Part shown: positions 1-10,801 of the stretch, in pieces
Layout of the letters: the number at the start of each line of letters is the position of its first letter
How positions within the stretch are numbered: position 1 is the stretch's first letter
From: Lotus japonicus
Lineage: Eukaryota > Streptophyta > Magnoliopsida > Fabales > Fabaceae
Reading direction: 5' to 3'
Assembly: GCF_012489685.1 (NCBI RefSeq)
Contig: NC_080046.1
Span: forward strand, 29,317,881-29,381,880
Length of the DNA stretch: 64,000 bases
Position numbers and translations under genes: made by a program
Notes under the pieces: generated by a model
What the model was told of the DNA's origin: nothing
Databases searched by the model: none
What the model saw: only the letters and a program-made list of their open reading frames with translations

Positions 1-1100
1 ATGGTAAGTATGCATGCAGACGCTTTGGATATCCTCAAGCCGATCCCTCTTGGAAAGGCTGGACGAATACGACTCCGCGATCGGGGATGGACCTCTCCAA
101 CACACCGCTGCCCAACAGCTTGAAGATCGGGGGTTGGACCTCTCCAACATCGTCGTATCTTGCTCGTCCTTATTCAAGGCCTCCCCAAAATGTCACCATC
201 GACTAGCCCAATCCAAGTCACTAGCCGTGGCCAACCAAGCCCAATCCAGGTCACTTGGTCCACAATGCATGCCTTGCAAGTCAGCCATCATCACTAGGCC
301 CTAAGCCCATCACGTTCATCTCTTATGAACAACATATCATCGCATAATAACTTGCATACATAGCAATAAATATAGCTAACACCCTAGGCATATAGGCATG
401 TTCATAATAACACTAGCTAGCATTGATTGCATCATCATCATATAGCATATCTAGTACATACATCATCAATAGTCCTAGCATCATGTTTGCTAACAATCAC
501 AATCACAAACAATTTATCTAGGCCGAGGCCAAGTGCCCTTACCTTAGTCACAGCAGAACACGTCCTAGGACTTTGGATTTGGCGGGACCACGCTCGCTCC
601 GAACTTCCTAGTCATGTGGACAGAGTAACGGTACGAATTAGTAGTCGTTTAGCAATAATATATCCCTTCCCCGTCGTTTCAAAAATACTATCTTAAAAAC
701 CTCGAAAAATCAAAACTTTCTCTTTCATAAGATCAAAACCTCTTTTCTAAAATAATTGTTTGAAGATCATAAGAACGTTATAAGAACATCATGAATTTCT
801 TAAGAAAAACCCCCAAAATCATAAACATTCCTAAGCAACTCGATCAAGATCATTCTCTTCTGATTTTTGGCAGATCAGCTTAAGCTGCAACCACAGAGCA
901 TATTGAGAATGGCCTTGCTCAAGGCTTAGAAACTAAAGCAATAAAAATAAAAGAAATACAAGAGAGGGAAAGAGAGCTCACGCAAATGCAGAGGAGAGGA
1001 GAGCTCTTGGTGTGAAGAAATGAGAGGGAGGAGCTCTCTATTTATAGTGAGAGGTGAGAGCAAAGCATTAATTGCTTTTCTTCCTCTCCAAGTGAGGCCC
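1..1100 (-). repeat. Probable diverged gypsy LTR fragment, minus strand
   Basis: Read on the minus strand, this stretch has a TATA box (complement of 1038-1048), a pyrimidine- and purine-rich leader, a donor-like GTAAGGGC ending at 542, and short imperfect duplications at 79-149 and 205-268. The order (TATA, donor, short repeats) is the same as in the long Tekay-type LTRs elsewhere in the window, so I infer a diverged minus-strand LTR running off the left edge. No LTR terminus is visible. The 78-nt exon-like cassette of the other LTRs is not present at the matching place. No coding sequence is recognised. Confidence 0.4.
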
Positions 1101-1683
1101 ATGGCCGCACCCCCTTTCAGTCCATTCTAGGGTTTTCAAAGTTTTCCAAACTCCCCATATTTAGCCCTCAAATTTAGGTTTATTTTCAAATTAAACCCTT
1201 AAGAAATTAGCATTTAAATCCCTAATTAATTAAAATAATCAAATCTGAATCACCATGGTTTTAAATCAGATGTGGAGAGATCCTTGGAAGTTTTAAAAAT
1301 TTAGAAATCAATCCCCCATTAATAGAAAGTCAAAGAATCAAAAATCCCTAATATCTCTCTATCATAAAACCTAGTTAGAAAATGAATTTTTTGCAAAAGT
1401 CTTCTTTTTCCTTCCTCCACAAGTCTTGGCTGACAACACACTCTCCATGCTCTGATTTTCACCAAAAAAATTTAAAATAATAATTTAAATAAAAACCCCA
1501 ATAATTAATGCATTAAATGCATCATTTCCCTCCTAAATGCACCAAAACTTCAATTTTAAAATAAAAAATCCTTATCAATAATTTTGGCTCCAAATATTCG
1601 TGCACCAGCTCCATAATATCTCATAATATCTCAAAAATATTTTCATAATTAATTTTGATATTAAACCATAGGTTAAAATTATT

Positions 1684-2010
1684 TAAATGCATTTTTTTTT
1701 TGAAAAGAGAAAATATTATTGAAAGAAAAAATAAAGGTACATGAGAATAACCCTCTCAAGAATAGGTAGAAAGGCAATCCAAGACGAAGGTATACCAAGA
1801 AACTACCCCTATAATGCCCAAAATCTAAAGAAATGTGCCTCATTAAAACCTTACTAGGTAAAACCCAATGGGAAAAACCCTAGTAAGGAAAAAGAGTACA
1901 CACTCTAAAGATTGTCAAACCTAGACTAGCTACCAATTTCCCAAATCACCGAGCTAAAAACCATGATACTGAACAAAAAAACTTCTGCACTAGGCAAAGG
2001 AGGTACCATG
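1684..2010 (-). repeat. Old retroelement-derived fragment with T tract
   Basis: A run of T residues (about 1691-1700) is followed by sequence whose complement contains a CCCATTGGGTTTT-type motif and a TTTTAATGAGGC motif. Both recur in plant retroelement 3' regions. The T tract would fit the complement of a poly(A) end, but the lineage (LINE or LTR type) is not decidable. Element 1 inserted directly after 2010. Between 1100 and 1684 I see only AT-rich sequence without a gene. Confidence 0.3.
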
Positions 2011-2683
2011 TGTAAGGCCCAAGTTTTAACGCTTTGGATAAGTGAATAAAATAAAAGAGTTATTTGATTAAGATAAATTTGGAAAGGAAAAAGGTTCAGG
2101 AAATGTCCAAGAATTTATCGAAAAACCGAAAGAGTTATAGCACGACTAACATACGCTTAATCCTAGGTCAAAGGTATTAGTGAATAGTTAATTTACGCTT
2201 TAGGACACGATGGAAACTAATTCCAAAAATCCTCAGAGAAATGTTAGAACTTCTCTTTTCCGTCCTTAAACAATCATTTCGATGCGAAATCCTGGAAAGT
2301 ACGAACGTCAAATTCCAATTCTCGGAAGTTTGCCGAAACGGAATCCCTGATAGTTCGAGAAAACCTAAGATCGACAGACGACGAAGACTTTTTCTATTCG
2401 GAGCTGCAAAAGAAGATTCCACCCGCGTTCTCCTATTTCTCTCATCATTCCTAATCTTTCTTCAGAAGGAAGTTTTCCCATCCGACGATCACTGCAAAAA
2501 GTAGTTTTTCGGGATAATCCGACTTACACCGACTTATGCCGATTTTGGATCTTTTGGTTTAATTCCAAGAATCCTGTTTTGAGTTCTGGAATTCTGTCGC
2601 CAGAACCTATCTTAGAATGCGCAGAGGAACGCGCAGGAAAAATCGAAATCGCAAAAAAATCCTTTTTCCGCTTTTTCCAAAAC

Positions 2684-2693
2684 CTATAAATAG
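2684..2693 (+). promoter_or_regulatory. TATA box of element 1 LTR
   Basis: CTATAAATAG. The same decamer occurs at matching positions in both LTRs of elements 2 and 3, and CTATATATAG in the two other gypsy LTRs. The following leader up to the donor-like GT at 2833 contains no ATG. Confidence 0.75.
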
Positions 2694-3492
2694 CTTGAAA
2701 AATTAGATTTTTTGCAAAAATACCCATTTCCCCTCCCCAAACCCGCGAGCTCCTAGAGAGAGAGAGAGATCCGGATCTTCGTCGTTTCTTGCCCGTTTGC
2801 TTCACCGATCGTCACTAATCGAAGACCTCGAGGTAGGTAAACTATACTCTCCTTCGAATCGTCGTTTCTGTCCATTTCTCCTACGACTTTCTGAGTTCAA
2901 AATTTTGAGGTTTTTGAAAAACTGTTCAAATACGCTGATTTCAGTGTCTAAACTTCTTCCCTGCATGCTCCTGAGCGTGTTCTGCGGATTAGATTTTGTC
3001 GAATGTCGACGAAATGCCGCCGGGATCAATTTCTGCCTTAAATACCCATTTTTCGGCAAAGTCGCAACCTTTACGCGCTAATCTATCGACTTGGCTTAGT
3101 GCTAGTAGGATTTGTCGTCATAAACGTCGTTGTGGACGTCCCCATCCAATTTGTTTTTCAAAAATCCAATTTTGAAATTTTGAGCTAAAAATAATGACCA
3201 AACTACCCCTATATCAGTTTTCGATCCGAAAATTTTTCCGAGCTTAGAACCGTCTTAGTTACGGCTTATGTTAACCTAGGAATCAAGTTTGATCGAAGAA
3301 AAATCGACCCTCCCAATTAAAGGAAGTGGCCAAGAGCTATATCAAGGGGGGGGGAGAATCCGATTTTTCGAAAACTTGTCTTAACACGTTAGATTGTCGT
3401 ACCACGGAGGTAGTGGTGTACCGTGTAACCCTAGGACTCTTTGATTTCTGAGTTTCTGACTCTTGGTGTGATTTCTGTGATTTTTGCTTAAG

Positions 3493-3570
3493 GTTCGTTT
3501 GAGGAGATTCCCAGAGATCAAGGAGAAAAGCTTGAAGAACATCTAGAGGAAGAAGCTGGAAGACCCACCG
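3493..3570 (+). other. Predicted 78-nt leader exon in element 1 LTR
   Basis: Bounded by TTAAG upstream and GTGAGG downstream, that is, acceptor-like AG and donor-like GT. The segment is exactly 78 nt, has no ATG, and is open in the frame that begins at its third base. Cassettes of the same length and boundaries occur in four other gypsy LTRs in this window. With a donor at 2833 the first intron would be 660 nt. Splicing itself is inferred. Confidence 0.6.
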
Positions 3571-4158
3571 GTGAGGGCTACTCTCTGAATTACTAGATAA
3601 TGCTTTAGGTGTCGACAAGTTCGACTTGATTTATGTGTTATGCACTTAATTGCTAAATGTCTGAATTGTTCTCTGAGGCTTCGGCCGACCTTGTGGAGTA
3701 ATTGATGCCATGATATTGTGTGCTAAATGATTCACATGCTATGTGCTACATGGTTAACTTAGGATGTGTTGGAATATGCTGTTATGCTTTTGACTGAGCT
3801 GTTTTATTTGTGCTATTCCACGTGCACCTGAGATTCTGAGGAGTGAGGATTGCGGGCAAGTCATGCCGAATTTTTATGAGATTTTGAGAAAGTTTAGAAG
3901 GACGAACGGAGTTCGGACCTTGTTATGTTTTAATGGATCGAGACCTTCTCAGGGAATTATTTGAGATTATGGGATCTCTGAAAACTCTTAGGAAGTATTA
4001 TAAGATTAAATGAAATCTATTTTATCACGGAAATTCATAAGACATTAATCAATTTCTAAATCCTTTGAACAATAATAACATCCTTAGATAAGAGCATAGA
4101 GCTTGAGTATTAGTTTGGAAATATGAGAAGTGTCGTCGAGTCCAAGTTTTGAGGAAAT

Positions 4159-4316
4159 CTATAAGTTTCCAAGTACTTCGGTACCTTTTCGCTCGATGAG
4201 CAGTTTATTGTTTGGCTATCTAAAGTTTAGCCGGGAACTATAAGTTTCCAAGTACTTCGGTACCTTTTCGCTCGATGAGCAGTTTATTGATTGGCTATCT
4301 AAAGTTTAGCCGGGAA
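4159..4316 (+). repeat. Two-copy 79-bp tandem duplication in LTR
   Basis: Two near-identical 79-bp units begin at 4159 and 4238. Each contains a GGCTA...TAGCC inverted repeat. They sit in the same part of the LTR as the hairpin minisatellites of elements 2 and 3. Confidence 0.85.
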
Positions 4317-5007
4317 CCATGAGTTCCAAAGTATCTTCTTCTTTTGATTAATTCATTTTGTCGCAGAATCGACGTTTGCCTTAGGGTAGGCTTTTTAGAG
4401 ATAATAAGTTAGCTAGAACACGTGACGACGTGTCGAGTGAGGTCGGAGACGTTGTTTGGCTAATCACTTGCATTCATGCACTCATTTTGAGGTTAATACA
4501 CGGCGTGATACCGGACCTCGGTGGATTCCAAAATGGTCATAAGACCCGGATTTCCATATTTAGGACACTACGGTGGTCCTTAGTAGCAGACGGAATGGTA
4601 GACCTACGGGTTCACTGCTGATCTGACTACTTTTGTGTGGTGTAAGAGACACGCGAGCAGGAAGGTACCCACCGTGGCTGGTGTTAGGGCCGCCTCGTTG
4701 ATGTCCATCCTTCTTCCGGAATGCATTTTGTTACCCAGCATTGCATTTCATGCAACATACATGCTGACTTAGTTGCTGAGTGTGATTGGTAACTGTTTAT
4801 CCTATTCTTGAGGCATGCTACTTGTTTTTATGGTTCTTTATATTCATTGTGATACATGCAACCCTAGGAAGCTATCCCAAAAATTATAAGCCTGAGAGGC
4901 AAATATTTATTACCCTATATTATATCTGGTTTTATTATTTATATAATTCTTTGGAGTTGACCCTCGCGTCTGCTGTGTGTGTTTGGGCGGACTACGCCAT
5001 TTGTCAG

Positions 5008-5490
5008 ATGAGTATGGGGGATTGGTTTACCATGGTCAGCCCCTCGGGGGGGACCAGGTACGAGATGCTTGATCAAGATGACCCAGGTGCATGGGTGGTC
5101 GATCCCGAGGGCCACCGTGCGACCTACACCGGTCGGGTCATGGAGGACCGTGTCGACCGATTCGGACGCTTGACGGAGGGAGTGATGAGGAGGCACATAG
5201 TGAGCTTCAACCTGCCTCCAGGTGTACACTGTGGACCCGGTTTGGGAGGACCCCCACCGCCACCATCCCCTTCGGATGATGAGGATCCCTCTGAGGAGGT
5301 GCCAGTAGGTGGGGCTTCGACGGAGTCTAGTCCGTCTACTGCTGCTGCTGTCGTCGCGGATCTCGTTCCGGGCCCCGAGCCCGAGAGGCCAGTGCAGGAG
5401 CGCATTAGGGTGGACAGAGAGGGCAGTGTTGAGTATGTCGACTTAGTCGTCCTGGATGCAGATTCGGATGACGACCGCGCTAGCGTGTAG
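5008..5490 (+). CDS. Conserved LTR-encoded ORF, unknown function (element 1)
   Basis: A 160-residue ORF lies wholly inside the LTR. I chose the ATG at 5008 because it directly follows TTTGTCAG, an acceptor-like CAG, and because the related ORF in element 3 starts at the same point. Residues 1-71 align without a gap to the element 3 ORF: 46 of 71 residues are identical, and 20 of those 46 use a different codon, a pattern expected of protein-level selection. The block carries MVSPSGG, GHRATY, GRVMEDR and SFNLP. After about residue 76 the protein becomes proline-rich and then acidic, and has no counterpart in element 3. No signal peptide, membrane segment or known domain is recognised, so I give no function. 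The predicted leader exons upstream contain no ATG, so this would be the first ATG of a suitably spliced LTR transcript. Confidence 0.6.
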   Translation: MSMGDWFTMVSPSGGTRYEMLDQDDPGAWVVDPEGHRATYTGRVMEDRVDRFGRLTEGVMRRHIVSFNLPPGVHCGPGLGGPPPPPSPSDDEDPSEEVPVGGASTESSPSTAAAVVADLVPGPEPERPVQERIRVDREGSVEYVDLVVLDADSDDDRASV

Positions 5491-5975
5491 GATCGAGTGC
5501 TAGTGTGGGCTCCTCGGGTAGGGATAGTGTGGGAGTAGTGTCGATGCTCTGACCGTCATGCTTCAGTTTTGGGGACAGGGTAGTTTCCTACCGGTAGCTT
5601 TTTGTGTGGTTTCCTATGGAGATCACAGAGAGCTGGTTGGATTTAGGGGGTCTTCTCTTAGGCCGCTGGGCCAACTTGTTCTCAGATTTTGTGGTTTAGT
5701 GTTGCGGACACAGTATTTTTATCTTGGACTGTACATATTGCCTTCGGGCGTTACTCTCTTTCTGTCACCCGTCACTGGAGGTTACTCGTGACGTGGTTGT
5801 ATTTAGCGAGGCATGTATATATAGTTGTATAGTAGTTTCTTTTATCTTTTGTTGGGAAGTTTATTGCTTTCTGTCTTTAGTTATATTGTCGAAAAAAATA
5901 ATTCACGTTTTTTCCGCTTAAGTACTTCTTTTGGTTACTAAAGTGACGCCACCGAAATCGGGGGGTGTTACATTG

Positions 5976-5987
5976 TGGTATCAGAGC
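5976..5987 (+). other. Primer-binding site, tRNA-iMet type (element 1)
   Basis: TGGTATCAGAGC, three bases after the LTR end, complementary to the 3' end of plant initiator tRNA-Met. It primes minus-strand DNA synthesis. Confidence 0.9.
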
Positions 5988-6155
5988 TTAGTCGAGTCTT
6001 TTGGGAGTCTTGGGGAATAGGTCTTCTGTGCTAGGTTGTGTGACTCTGCAAAGAGTAAAAATTGATTGTCTGCCAAGCGATTTTTCGCTTAGAATTGTTT
6101 GAAGTTATTGCTTAATCATATTGTATAGTTATATTAGATGCTATCTTATGATGAG

Positions 6156-6181
6156 TACTAACTGTTTGTTTGACTTAACAG
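6156..6181 (+). promoter_or_regulatory. Branch-point-like and acceptor-like site before gag-pol
   Basis: TACTAAC (6156-6162) is followed by a T-rich stretch and AACAG ending at 6181, only three bases before the gag-pol ATG. TACTAAT and an AG in the same arrangement precede the gag ATG in elements 2 and 3. This suggests that the long leader is spliced away for gag-pol translation. Confidence 0.55.
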
Positions 6182-6184
6182 AAC

Positions 6185-9100
6185 ATGGTGAACACTAACC
6201 AACTAGCTGAGATGATGGCCAGTATGGCCCAAGTTGTGACTGCCCAAGCAAATGAAAATGCTTTGAGACGTGCGGCTGAGGAAGCACGTGATCAACATCA
6301 GCGTCAGAGGGAAATAACTCTGGATCAGAATAAGGGATTAAATGATTTCAGGAGACAAGATCCTCCTAAGTTCTCGGGGGGTACTGACCCGGACAAAGCG
6401 GATCTCTGGATCCAGGAGATTGAAAAGATCTTCGGTGTATTACAGACTGCTGAGGGGGCCAAGGTGGGAATGGCAACCTTTCTACTGTTGGGTGATGCTG
6501 AGTACTGGTGGAGAGGCGCCAGAGGAATGATGGAAGCAAACAACTTGGAAGTGAATTGGGTTTCGTTTCGTGCTGCTTTTCTGGAGAAGTATTTTCCAGA
6601 TAGTGCTCGGGACGAGCGTGAGTCGCAATTCCTGACACTTCGTCAGGGTAGCATGTCCATCCCGGAATATGCTGCCAAGCTGGAATCGTTGGCCAAGCAC
6701 TTTCGATTCTTCCGCAATGGGGTCGATGAACCCTACATGTGCAAGCACTTTGTGAATGGGCTGAGGCCCGATATTGAAGACTCGGTGAAACCGTTGGGAA
6801 TCACTCGTTTTCAGACCTTGGTTGAGAAAGCCACTGAGGTGGAGATAATGAAGAACAGGAGACTGAACCGTGTTGGAACAGGAGGGCCGATGAGGTCGGG
6901 CTCTCAAAATTTTCAAGGCAGAGGGAGATTTCAGAGCAGGAGGCCGTATCAACGTCCTGCAGGTAGAGGAATTGCTTCAAGATCTTATAGGCCCATGGTG
7001 GGTACTGCTGGAGGTTCTGGAGGTCAGACTGTGAACAGGGAGATGACCTGTTACAGATGTGGGCAGCCTGGGCACTATGCCAATGCTTGTACTGACATGA
7101 GGCCCAAATGCTTTAACTGTAACAAGTTGGGGCATACTGCTGCTCAATGCAGAGCACCCAAGACAGAACCAGCTGTTAACACTGCTCGAGGGAAGCGTCC
7201 TGCTGCCAAGGCAAGAGTCTACACCATGGATGGTGAAGAAGCTGAAGGGGTTGATGGTCTGATCAAGGGAGATTGCGAGATTGACGGTAATCTCCTAACT
7301 GTACTTTTTGATTCCGGAGCAACGCACTCTTTTATCTCTAGGGAATGTGCTGCTAGATTAAAACTTCCCGTTACTACTTTGAGTTTCGATCTTATAGTTA
7401 CCACACCTGCCAAAACTCTGCTTGCCAATACTGCATGCATGTATTGCCCAGTAACCTATAGGGATAAAGTTTACCATGCTAACCTAGTGTGCCTAACTCT
7501 CAAGAACCTAGATGTTATCCTAGGGATGGACTGGTTGTCCCACTACCATTGTCTTCTGGACTGCAGCCGAAAGAGAGTGGTATTTCCTGACTCGGATCTT
7601 TCCGAGTATCTATCCGCCAATCAGATTAGCGTCTCTCTGAATGAAGGATCTCAAGAGTATTCAGTTTTGTTAAGCTTGGAGAGTAAAGGGAATTCGGAAG
7701 TGAGTAATATTCCAGTTGTGAGGGACTTCGTGGATGTTTTTCCTGGCGATGTACCTGGTTTGCCGCCTGTACGCGACATTGAGTTTGCTATTGACATCGT
7801 ACCGGGAACAGGACCGATTTCGATTGCACCATATCGGATGGCACCTGCGGAATTGGTGGAGTTGAAGTCTCAACTTGAGGATCTTCTGTCGAAGGGATTC
7901 ATCCGACCAAGCGTTTCACCTTGGGGAGCACCCGTCTTATTGGTGAAAAAGAAGGATGGGAAATCTAGACTTTGTGTCGACTATCGACAACTGAACAAAG
8001 TGACCGTCAAGAATAGGTATCCGCTACCTAGAATTGATGATTTGATGGATCAACTACGAGGAGCTGCGATATTCTCAAAGATAGACCTGAAGTCGGGTTA
8101 CCATCAGATCAGAGTAAAGACTGAGGATATCCAGAAGACGGCATTCCGGACTCGTTATGGACACTATGAGTATCTAGTGATGCCATTTGGGGTGACAAAC
8201 GCACCTGCTATCTTCATGGATTACATGAACAGGACATTCCATCCGTTCTTGGATCGATTCGTCGTGGTGTTTATCGACGACATTCTGATCTACTCAAAGA
8301 ACGCTGAAGATCATGAAGGGCACTTGCGTCAGGTTTTACAAGTGTTGAGAGAGACAAAGTTGTACGCCAACCCTTCTAAGTGTGAATTTTGGCTCGAAGA
8401 GGTAAAATTCTTGGGCCATGTGATCTCTAAAGAAGGTATAGCTGTGGATCCAGCAAAGGTAGAGACGGTGTTGTCATGGGAACGGCCAAAGACCGTGACT
8501 GAGATCAGGAGTTTTGTCGGTTTGGCGGGATACTATCGTCGCTTTATTGAGAATTTCGCCAAGATCGTTGGACCCTTGACTCAACTTACGAGAAAGGATC
8601 AACCTTTTGCATGGACCGAAGCGTGCGAAACTAGCTTTCAGACAATGAAGGAACGTTTGACGACGTCACGTGTACTCGTCTTACCGCAACCAGAGGAACC
8701 GTATGAAGTGTATTGTGATGCTTCGCATCAAGGTTTGGGATGTGTGCTGATGCAGCATCGGAAGGTGGTGGCTTATGCTTCACGACAACTGAAGACTCAT
8801 GAGAAGAACTATCCGACTCATGACTTAGAACTTGCTGCCATTGTGTTTTCGTTGAAGATCTGGAGACATCACTTATATGGATGCAATTTCACCATATTTA
8901 GTGATCACAAGAGCTTGAAGTACTTGTTCGACCAGAAGGAGTTGAACATGAGACAACGACGTTGGATGGAGTTTCTCAAGGATTACGATTTTACCTTACA
9001 TTACCATCCTGGAAAAGCTAATGTTGTTGCTGATGCATTGAGCAGGAAGATGCATATCTCGTCAATGATGGTGAAGGAACTGCAACTGCTGGAACAATTC

Positions 9101-10603
9101 CGAGATTTGAGTTTGGACGTAAGAGTATCCGAGGGAGAACTGAGGTTCGGGATGATCAGGATTACCAATGGATTGATGGAAGAAATCCGAGACCAACAGT
9201 TACAAGATGAATTTTTACTCGGAAAAAGGAATTTGGTAATTCAGGGTAAGGACCCGGAATTCAAGGTAGGAAGTGACAATATCCTACGGTGTAAGGGTAG
9301 AGTTTGCGTACCTAACAACCCTGACTTAAGGAGGTTGATAATGGACGAAGGTCACAAAAGTAAGTTGAGCATTCACCCTGGAATGAAAAAGATGCATCAG
9401 GACTTGAAGGTGAATTTTTGGTGGCCAGGAATGAAAAGACAAGTGGCAGAATATGTAGCTGCATGTTTAACCTGTCAAAAGGCGAAGGTGGAACATCAGA
9501 AGTCTGCGGGAATGCTACAAAGCTTGGATGTACCTCAATGGAAATGGGATAGCATATCGATGGATTTTGTCGTGGAATTACCAAGAACTCAAAGAGGATA
9601 TGATTCGATTTGGGTAGTCGTGGATCGATTGACTAAGTCGGCTCATTTCATACCTGTGAGAACTACGTACAACGTGGATAAGCTATCAGAGATTTATATA
9701 GCTGAGATTGTGCGACTTCATGGAGTGCCAACAAGTATCGTTTCCGATAGAGACCCGAAGTTTACTTCACATTTGTGGGGAGCTCTTCACGAGGCTTTGG
9801 GAACGAGGCTGAGATTAAGTTCTGCTTATCATCCACAGACTGATGGGCAAACTGAGAGAACTATCCAATCATTGGAGGATTTGCTACGAGCTTGCGTGTT
9901 AGACAACAAGGGCAGTTGGGACACCCTATTGCCACTGATTGAATTCACATATAACAACAGTTTTCATACGACCATAGGTATGGCACCGTATGAGGCATTG
10001 TATGGCCGCAAGTGTAGAACACCTTTATGTTGGTATCAAGATGGAGAGAATTTGTTAGTAGGACCGGAACTTCTGCAACAGACAACTGAGAAGATTAAAC
10101 AGATCAGAGAGAAGATGAAGGCTTCTCAGAGTAGACAGAAGAGCTATGCAGATCAAAGGCGCAGAACCCTGGAATTCGAAGAAGGAGATCATGTGTTTCT
10201 GCGAGTTACCCAGACTACAGGAGTTGGCCGAGCAATCAAGTCAAGAAAGCTGACGCCAAAGTTCATTGGACCTTATCAGATTACTCGTCGTGTAGGACCG
10301 GTAGCTTATCAGATCGCACTACCGCCTTTTCTATCAAACGTTCACGATGTATTCCATGTGTCACAACTGCGAAAGTATATTGCTGATCCGACGCACGTCA
10401 TCGAGCTGGATGACATTGAGTTGAAGGATAACTTGTCTTTCGAGACACCGCCAATCAGCATTGGTGACACAAGGATAAAGCAGTTGAGGGGAAAAGAGAT
10501 CGAGTTAGTGAAGGTTATTTGGAACAAGGACACCGGCGATGCGACGTGGGAGCTGAAGGAAAAGATCAAGGAACAGTATCCGGAACTTTTTACTGACCCT
10601 TAA
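6185..10603 (+). CDS. Intact gag-pol polyprotein, Tekay-type chromovirus (1472 aa)
   Basis: One uninterrupted ORF encodes the structural and replication proteins as a single polyprotein. Gag spans about residues 1-330, with two CCHC knuckles beginning at C289 and C309. The aspartic protease has DSGATH with D376. Reverse transcriptase runs from about residue 545 and carries FIDD with D698/D699. RNase H follows, with CDAS near residue 844. The integrase zinc domain includes H1057, and the core has D1127, D1188 and E1224, giving the usual D-x35-E spacing. The C-terminus (about 1420-1472) is a chromodomain-like segment ending [18 protein letters not shown], as in Tekay/Del elements, where it targets integration to chromatin. 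All catalytic residues I looked for are present and no frameshift is seen, so the copy may be competent apart from its broken 3' LTR. The ATG follows a predicted splice acceptor directly. Confidence 0.95.
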   Translation: MVNTNQLAEMMASMAQVVTAQANENALRRAAEEARDQHQRQREITLDQNKGLNDFRRQDPPKFSGGTDPDKADLWIQEIEKIFGVLQTAEGAKVGMATFLLLGDAEYWWRGARGMMEANNLEVNWVSFRAAFLEKYFPDSARDERESQFLTLRQGSMSIPEYAAKLESLAKHFRFFRNGVDEPYMCKHFVNGLRPDIEDSVKPLGITRFQTLVEKATEVEIMKNRRLNRVGTGGPMRSGSQNFQGRGRFQSRRPYQRPAGRGIASRSYRPMVGTAGGSGGQTVNREMTCYRCGQPGHYANACTDMRPKCFNCNKLGHTAAQCRAPKTEPAVNTARGKRPAAKARVYTMDGEEAEGVDGLIKGDCEIDGNLLTVLFDSGATHSFISRECAARLKLPVTTLSFDLIVTTPAKTLLANTACMYCPVTYRDKVYHANLVCLTLKNLDVILGMDWLSHYHCLLDCSRKRVVFPDSDLSEYLSANQISVSLNEGSQEYSVLLSLESKGNSEVSNIPVVRDFVDVFPGDVPGLPPVRDIEFAIDIVPGTGPISIAPYRMAPAELVELKSQLEDLLSKGFIRPSVSPWGAPVLLVKKKDGKSRLCVDYRQLNKVTVKNRYPLPRIDDLMDQLRGAAIFSKIDLKSGYHQIRVKTEDIQKTAFRTRYGHYEYLVMPFGVTNAPAIFMDYMNRTFHPFLDRFVVVFIDDILIYSKNAEDHEGHLRQVLQVLRETKLYANPSKCEFWLEEVKFLGHVISKEGIAVDPAKVETVLSWERPKTVTEIRSFVGLAGYYRRFIENFAKIVGPLTQLTRKDQPFAWTEACETSFQTMKERLTTSRVLVLPQPEEPYEVYCDASHQGLGCVLMQHRKVVAYASRQLKTHEKNYPTHDLELAAIVFSLKIWRHHLYGCNFTIFSDHKSLKYLFDQKELNMRQRRWMEFLKDYDFTLHYHPGKANVVADALSRKMHISSMMVKELQLLEQFRDLSLDVRVSEGELRFGMIRITNGLMEEIRDQQLQDEFLLGKRNLVIQGKDPEFKVGSDNILRCKGRVCVPNNPDLRRLIMDEGHKSKLSIHPGMKKMHQDLKVNFWWPGMKRQVAEYVAACLTCQKAKVEHQKSAGMLQSLDVPQWKWDSISMDFVVELPRTQRGYDSIWVVVDRLTKSAHFIPVRTTYNVDKLSEIYIAEIVRLHGVPTSIVSDRDPKFTSHLWGALHEALGTRLRLSSAYHPQTDGQTERTIQSLEDLLRACVLDNKGSWDTLLPLIEFTYNNSFHTTIGMAPYEALYGRKCRTPLCWYQDGENLLVGPELLQQTTEKIKQIREKMKASQSRQKSYADQRRRTLEFEEGDHVFLRVTQTTGVGRAIKSRKLTPKFIGPYQITRRVGPVAYQIALPPFLSNVHDVFHVSQLRKYIADPTHVIELDDIELKDNLSFETPPISIGDTRIKQLRGKEIELVKVIWNKDTGDATWELKEKIKEQYPELFTDP

Positions 10604-10620
10604 GTTTCGAGGTCGAAACT
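10603..10620 (+). other. Stem-loop between gag-pol stop and polypurine tract
   Basis: AGTTTCG (10603-10609) pairs perfectly with CGAAACT (10614-10620) around a 4-base loop. It overlaps the last base of the stop codon. The same hairpin occurs at 22228-22245 and 58614-58631, and similar motifs are common at this place in plant Ty3/gypsy elements. Confidence 0.65.
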
Positions 10621-10628
10621 TTCTTTTT

Positions 10629-10640
10629 GGAGGGTAGTAA
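10629..10640 (+). other. Polypurine tract, element 1
   Basis: A purine-rich run (GGAGGGTAGTAA) directly precedes the 3' LTR start; it would prime plus-strand synthesis. Confidence 0.75.
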
Positions 10641-10743
10641 TGTAAGGCCCAAGTTTTAACGCTTTGGATAAGTGAATAAAATAAAAGAGTTATTTGATTA
10701 AGATAAATTTGGAAAGGAAAAAGGTTCAGGAAAAGTCCAAGAA
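10641..10743 (+). repeat. Truncated 3' LTR of element 1
   Basis: Matches the first 103 bp of the LTR at 2011 with one substitution seen, then changes abruptly to SIRE copia sequence. The rest of this LTR is not found downstream in the window. Confidence 0.9.
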
Positions 10744-10801
10744 GAGCAAAAGACGAAATACTCCCCCTCAGAAGGAATACCGAGTGATACTTGGCTTCTG
10801 A

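Larger units (their letters stand above)
2011..5972 (+). repeat. 5' LTR of element 1 (3962 bp)
   Basis: Begins TGTAAGGCCC and ends GTGTTACA just before the primer-binding site; TGTAAGGCCC recurs at 10641 after the polypurine tract. The TATA box sits about 670 bp in, so roughly 3.3 kb of the LTR would be transcribed as leader. Inside that leader are a donor-like site at 2833, a 78-nt cassette (3493-3570), a tandem duplication (4159-4316) and a conserved ORF (5008-5490). Confidence 0.9.
2011..10743 (+). mobile_element. Element 1: Tekay/Del-type Ty3/gypsy retrotransposon, 3' LTR truncated
   Basis: The element has a 5' LTR (2011-5972, TG...CA), a primer site complementary to initiator tRNA-Met, one intact gag-pol ORF, a polypurine tract and the first 103 bp of the 3' LTR. 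That fragment matches the 5' LTR start with one mismatch seen and then stops where SIRE copia sequence begins. Order of domains (protease, RT, RNase H, integrase, C-terminal chromodomain-like segment) is that of a chromovirus; the very long LTR fits the Tekay/Del lineage. The TSD cannot be tested because the right end is missing. It is the only element here with an intact pol. Confidence 0.9.

Noticed and set aside
5976..5987. tRNA gene at the TGGTATCAGAGC motif
   Set aside because: It is only the 12-base complement of a tRNA 3' end, the primer site; no cloverleaf is present here or near the other copies.
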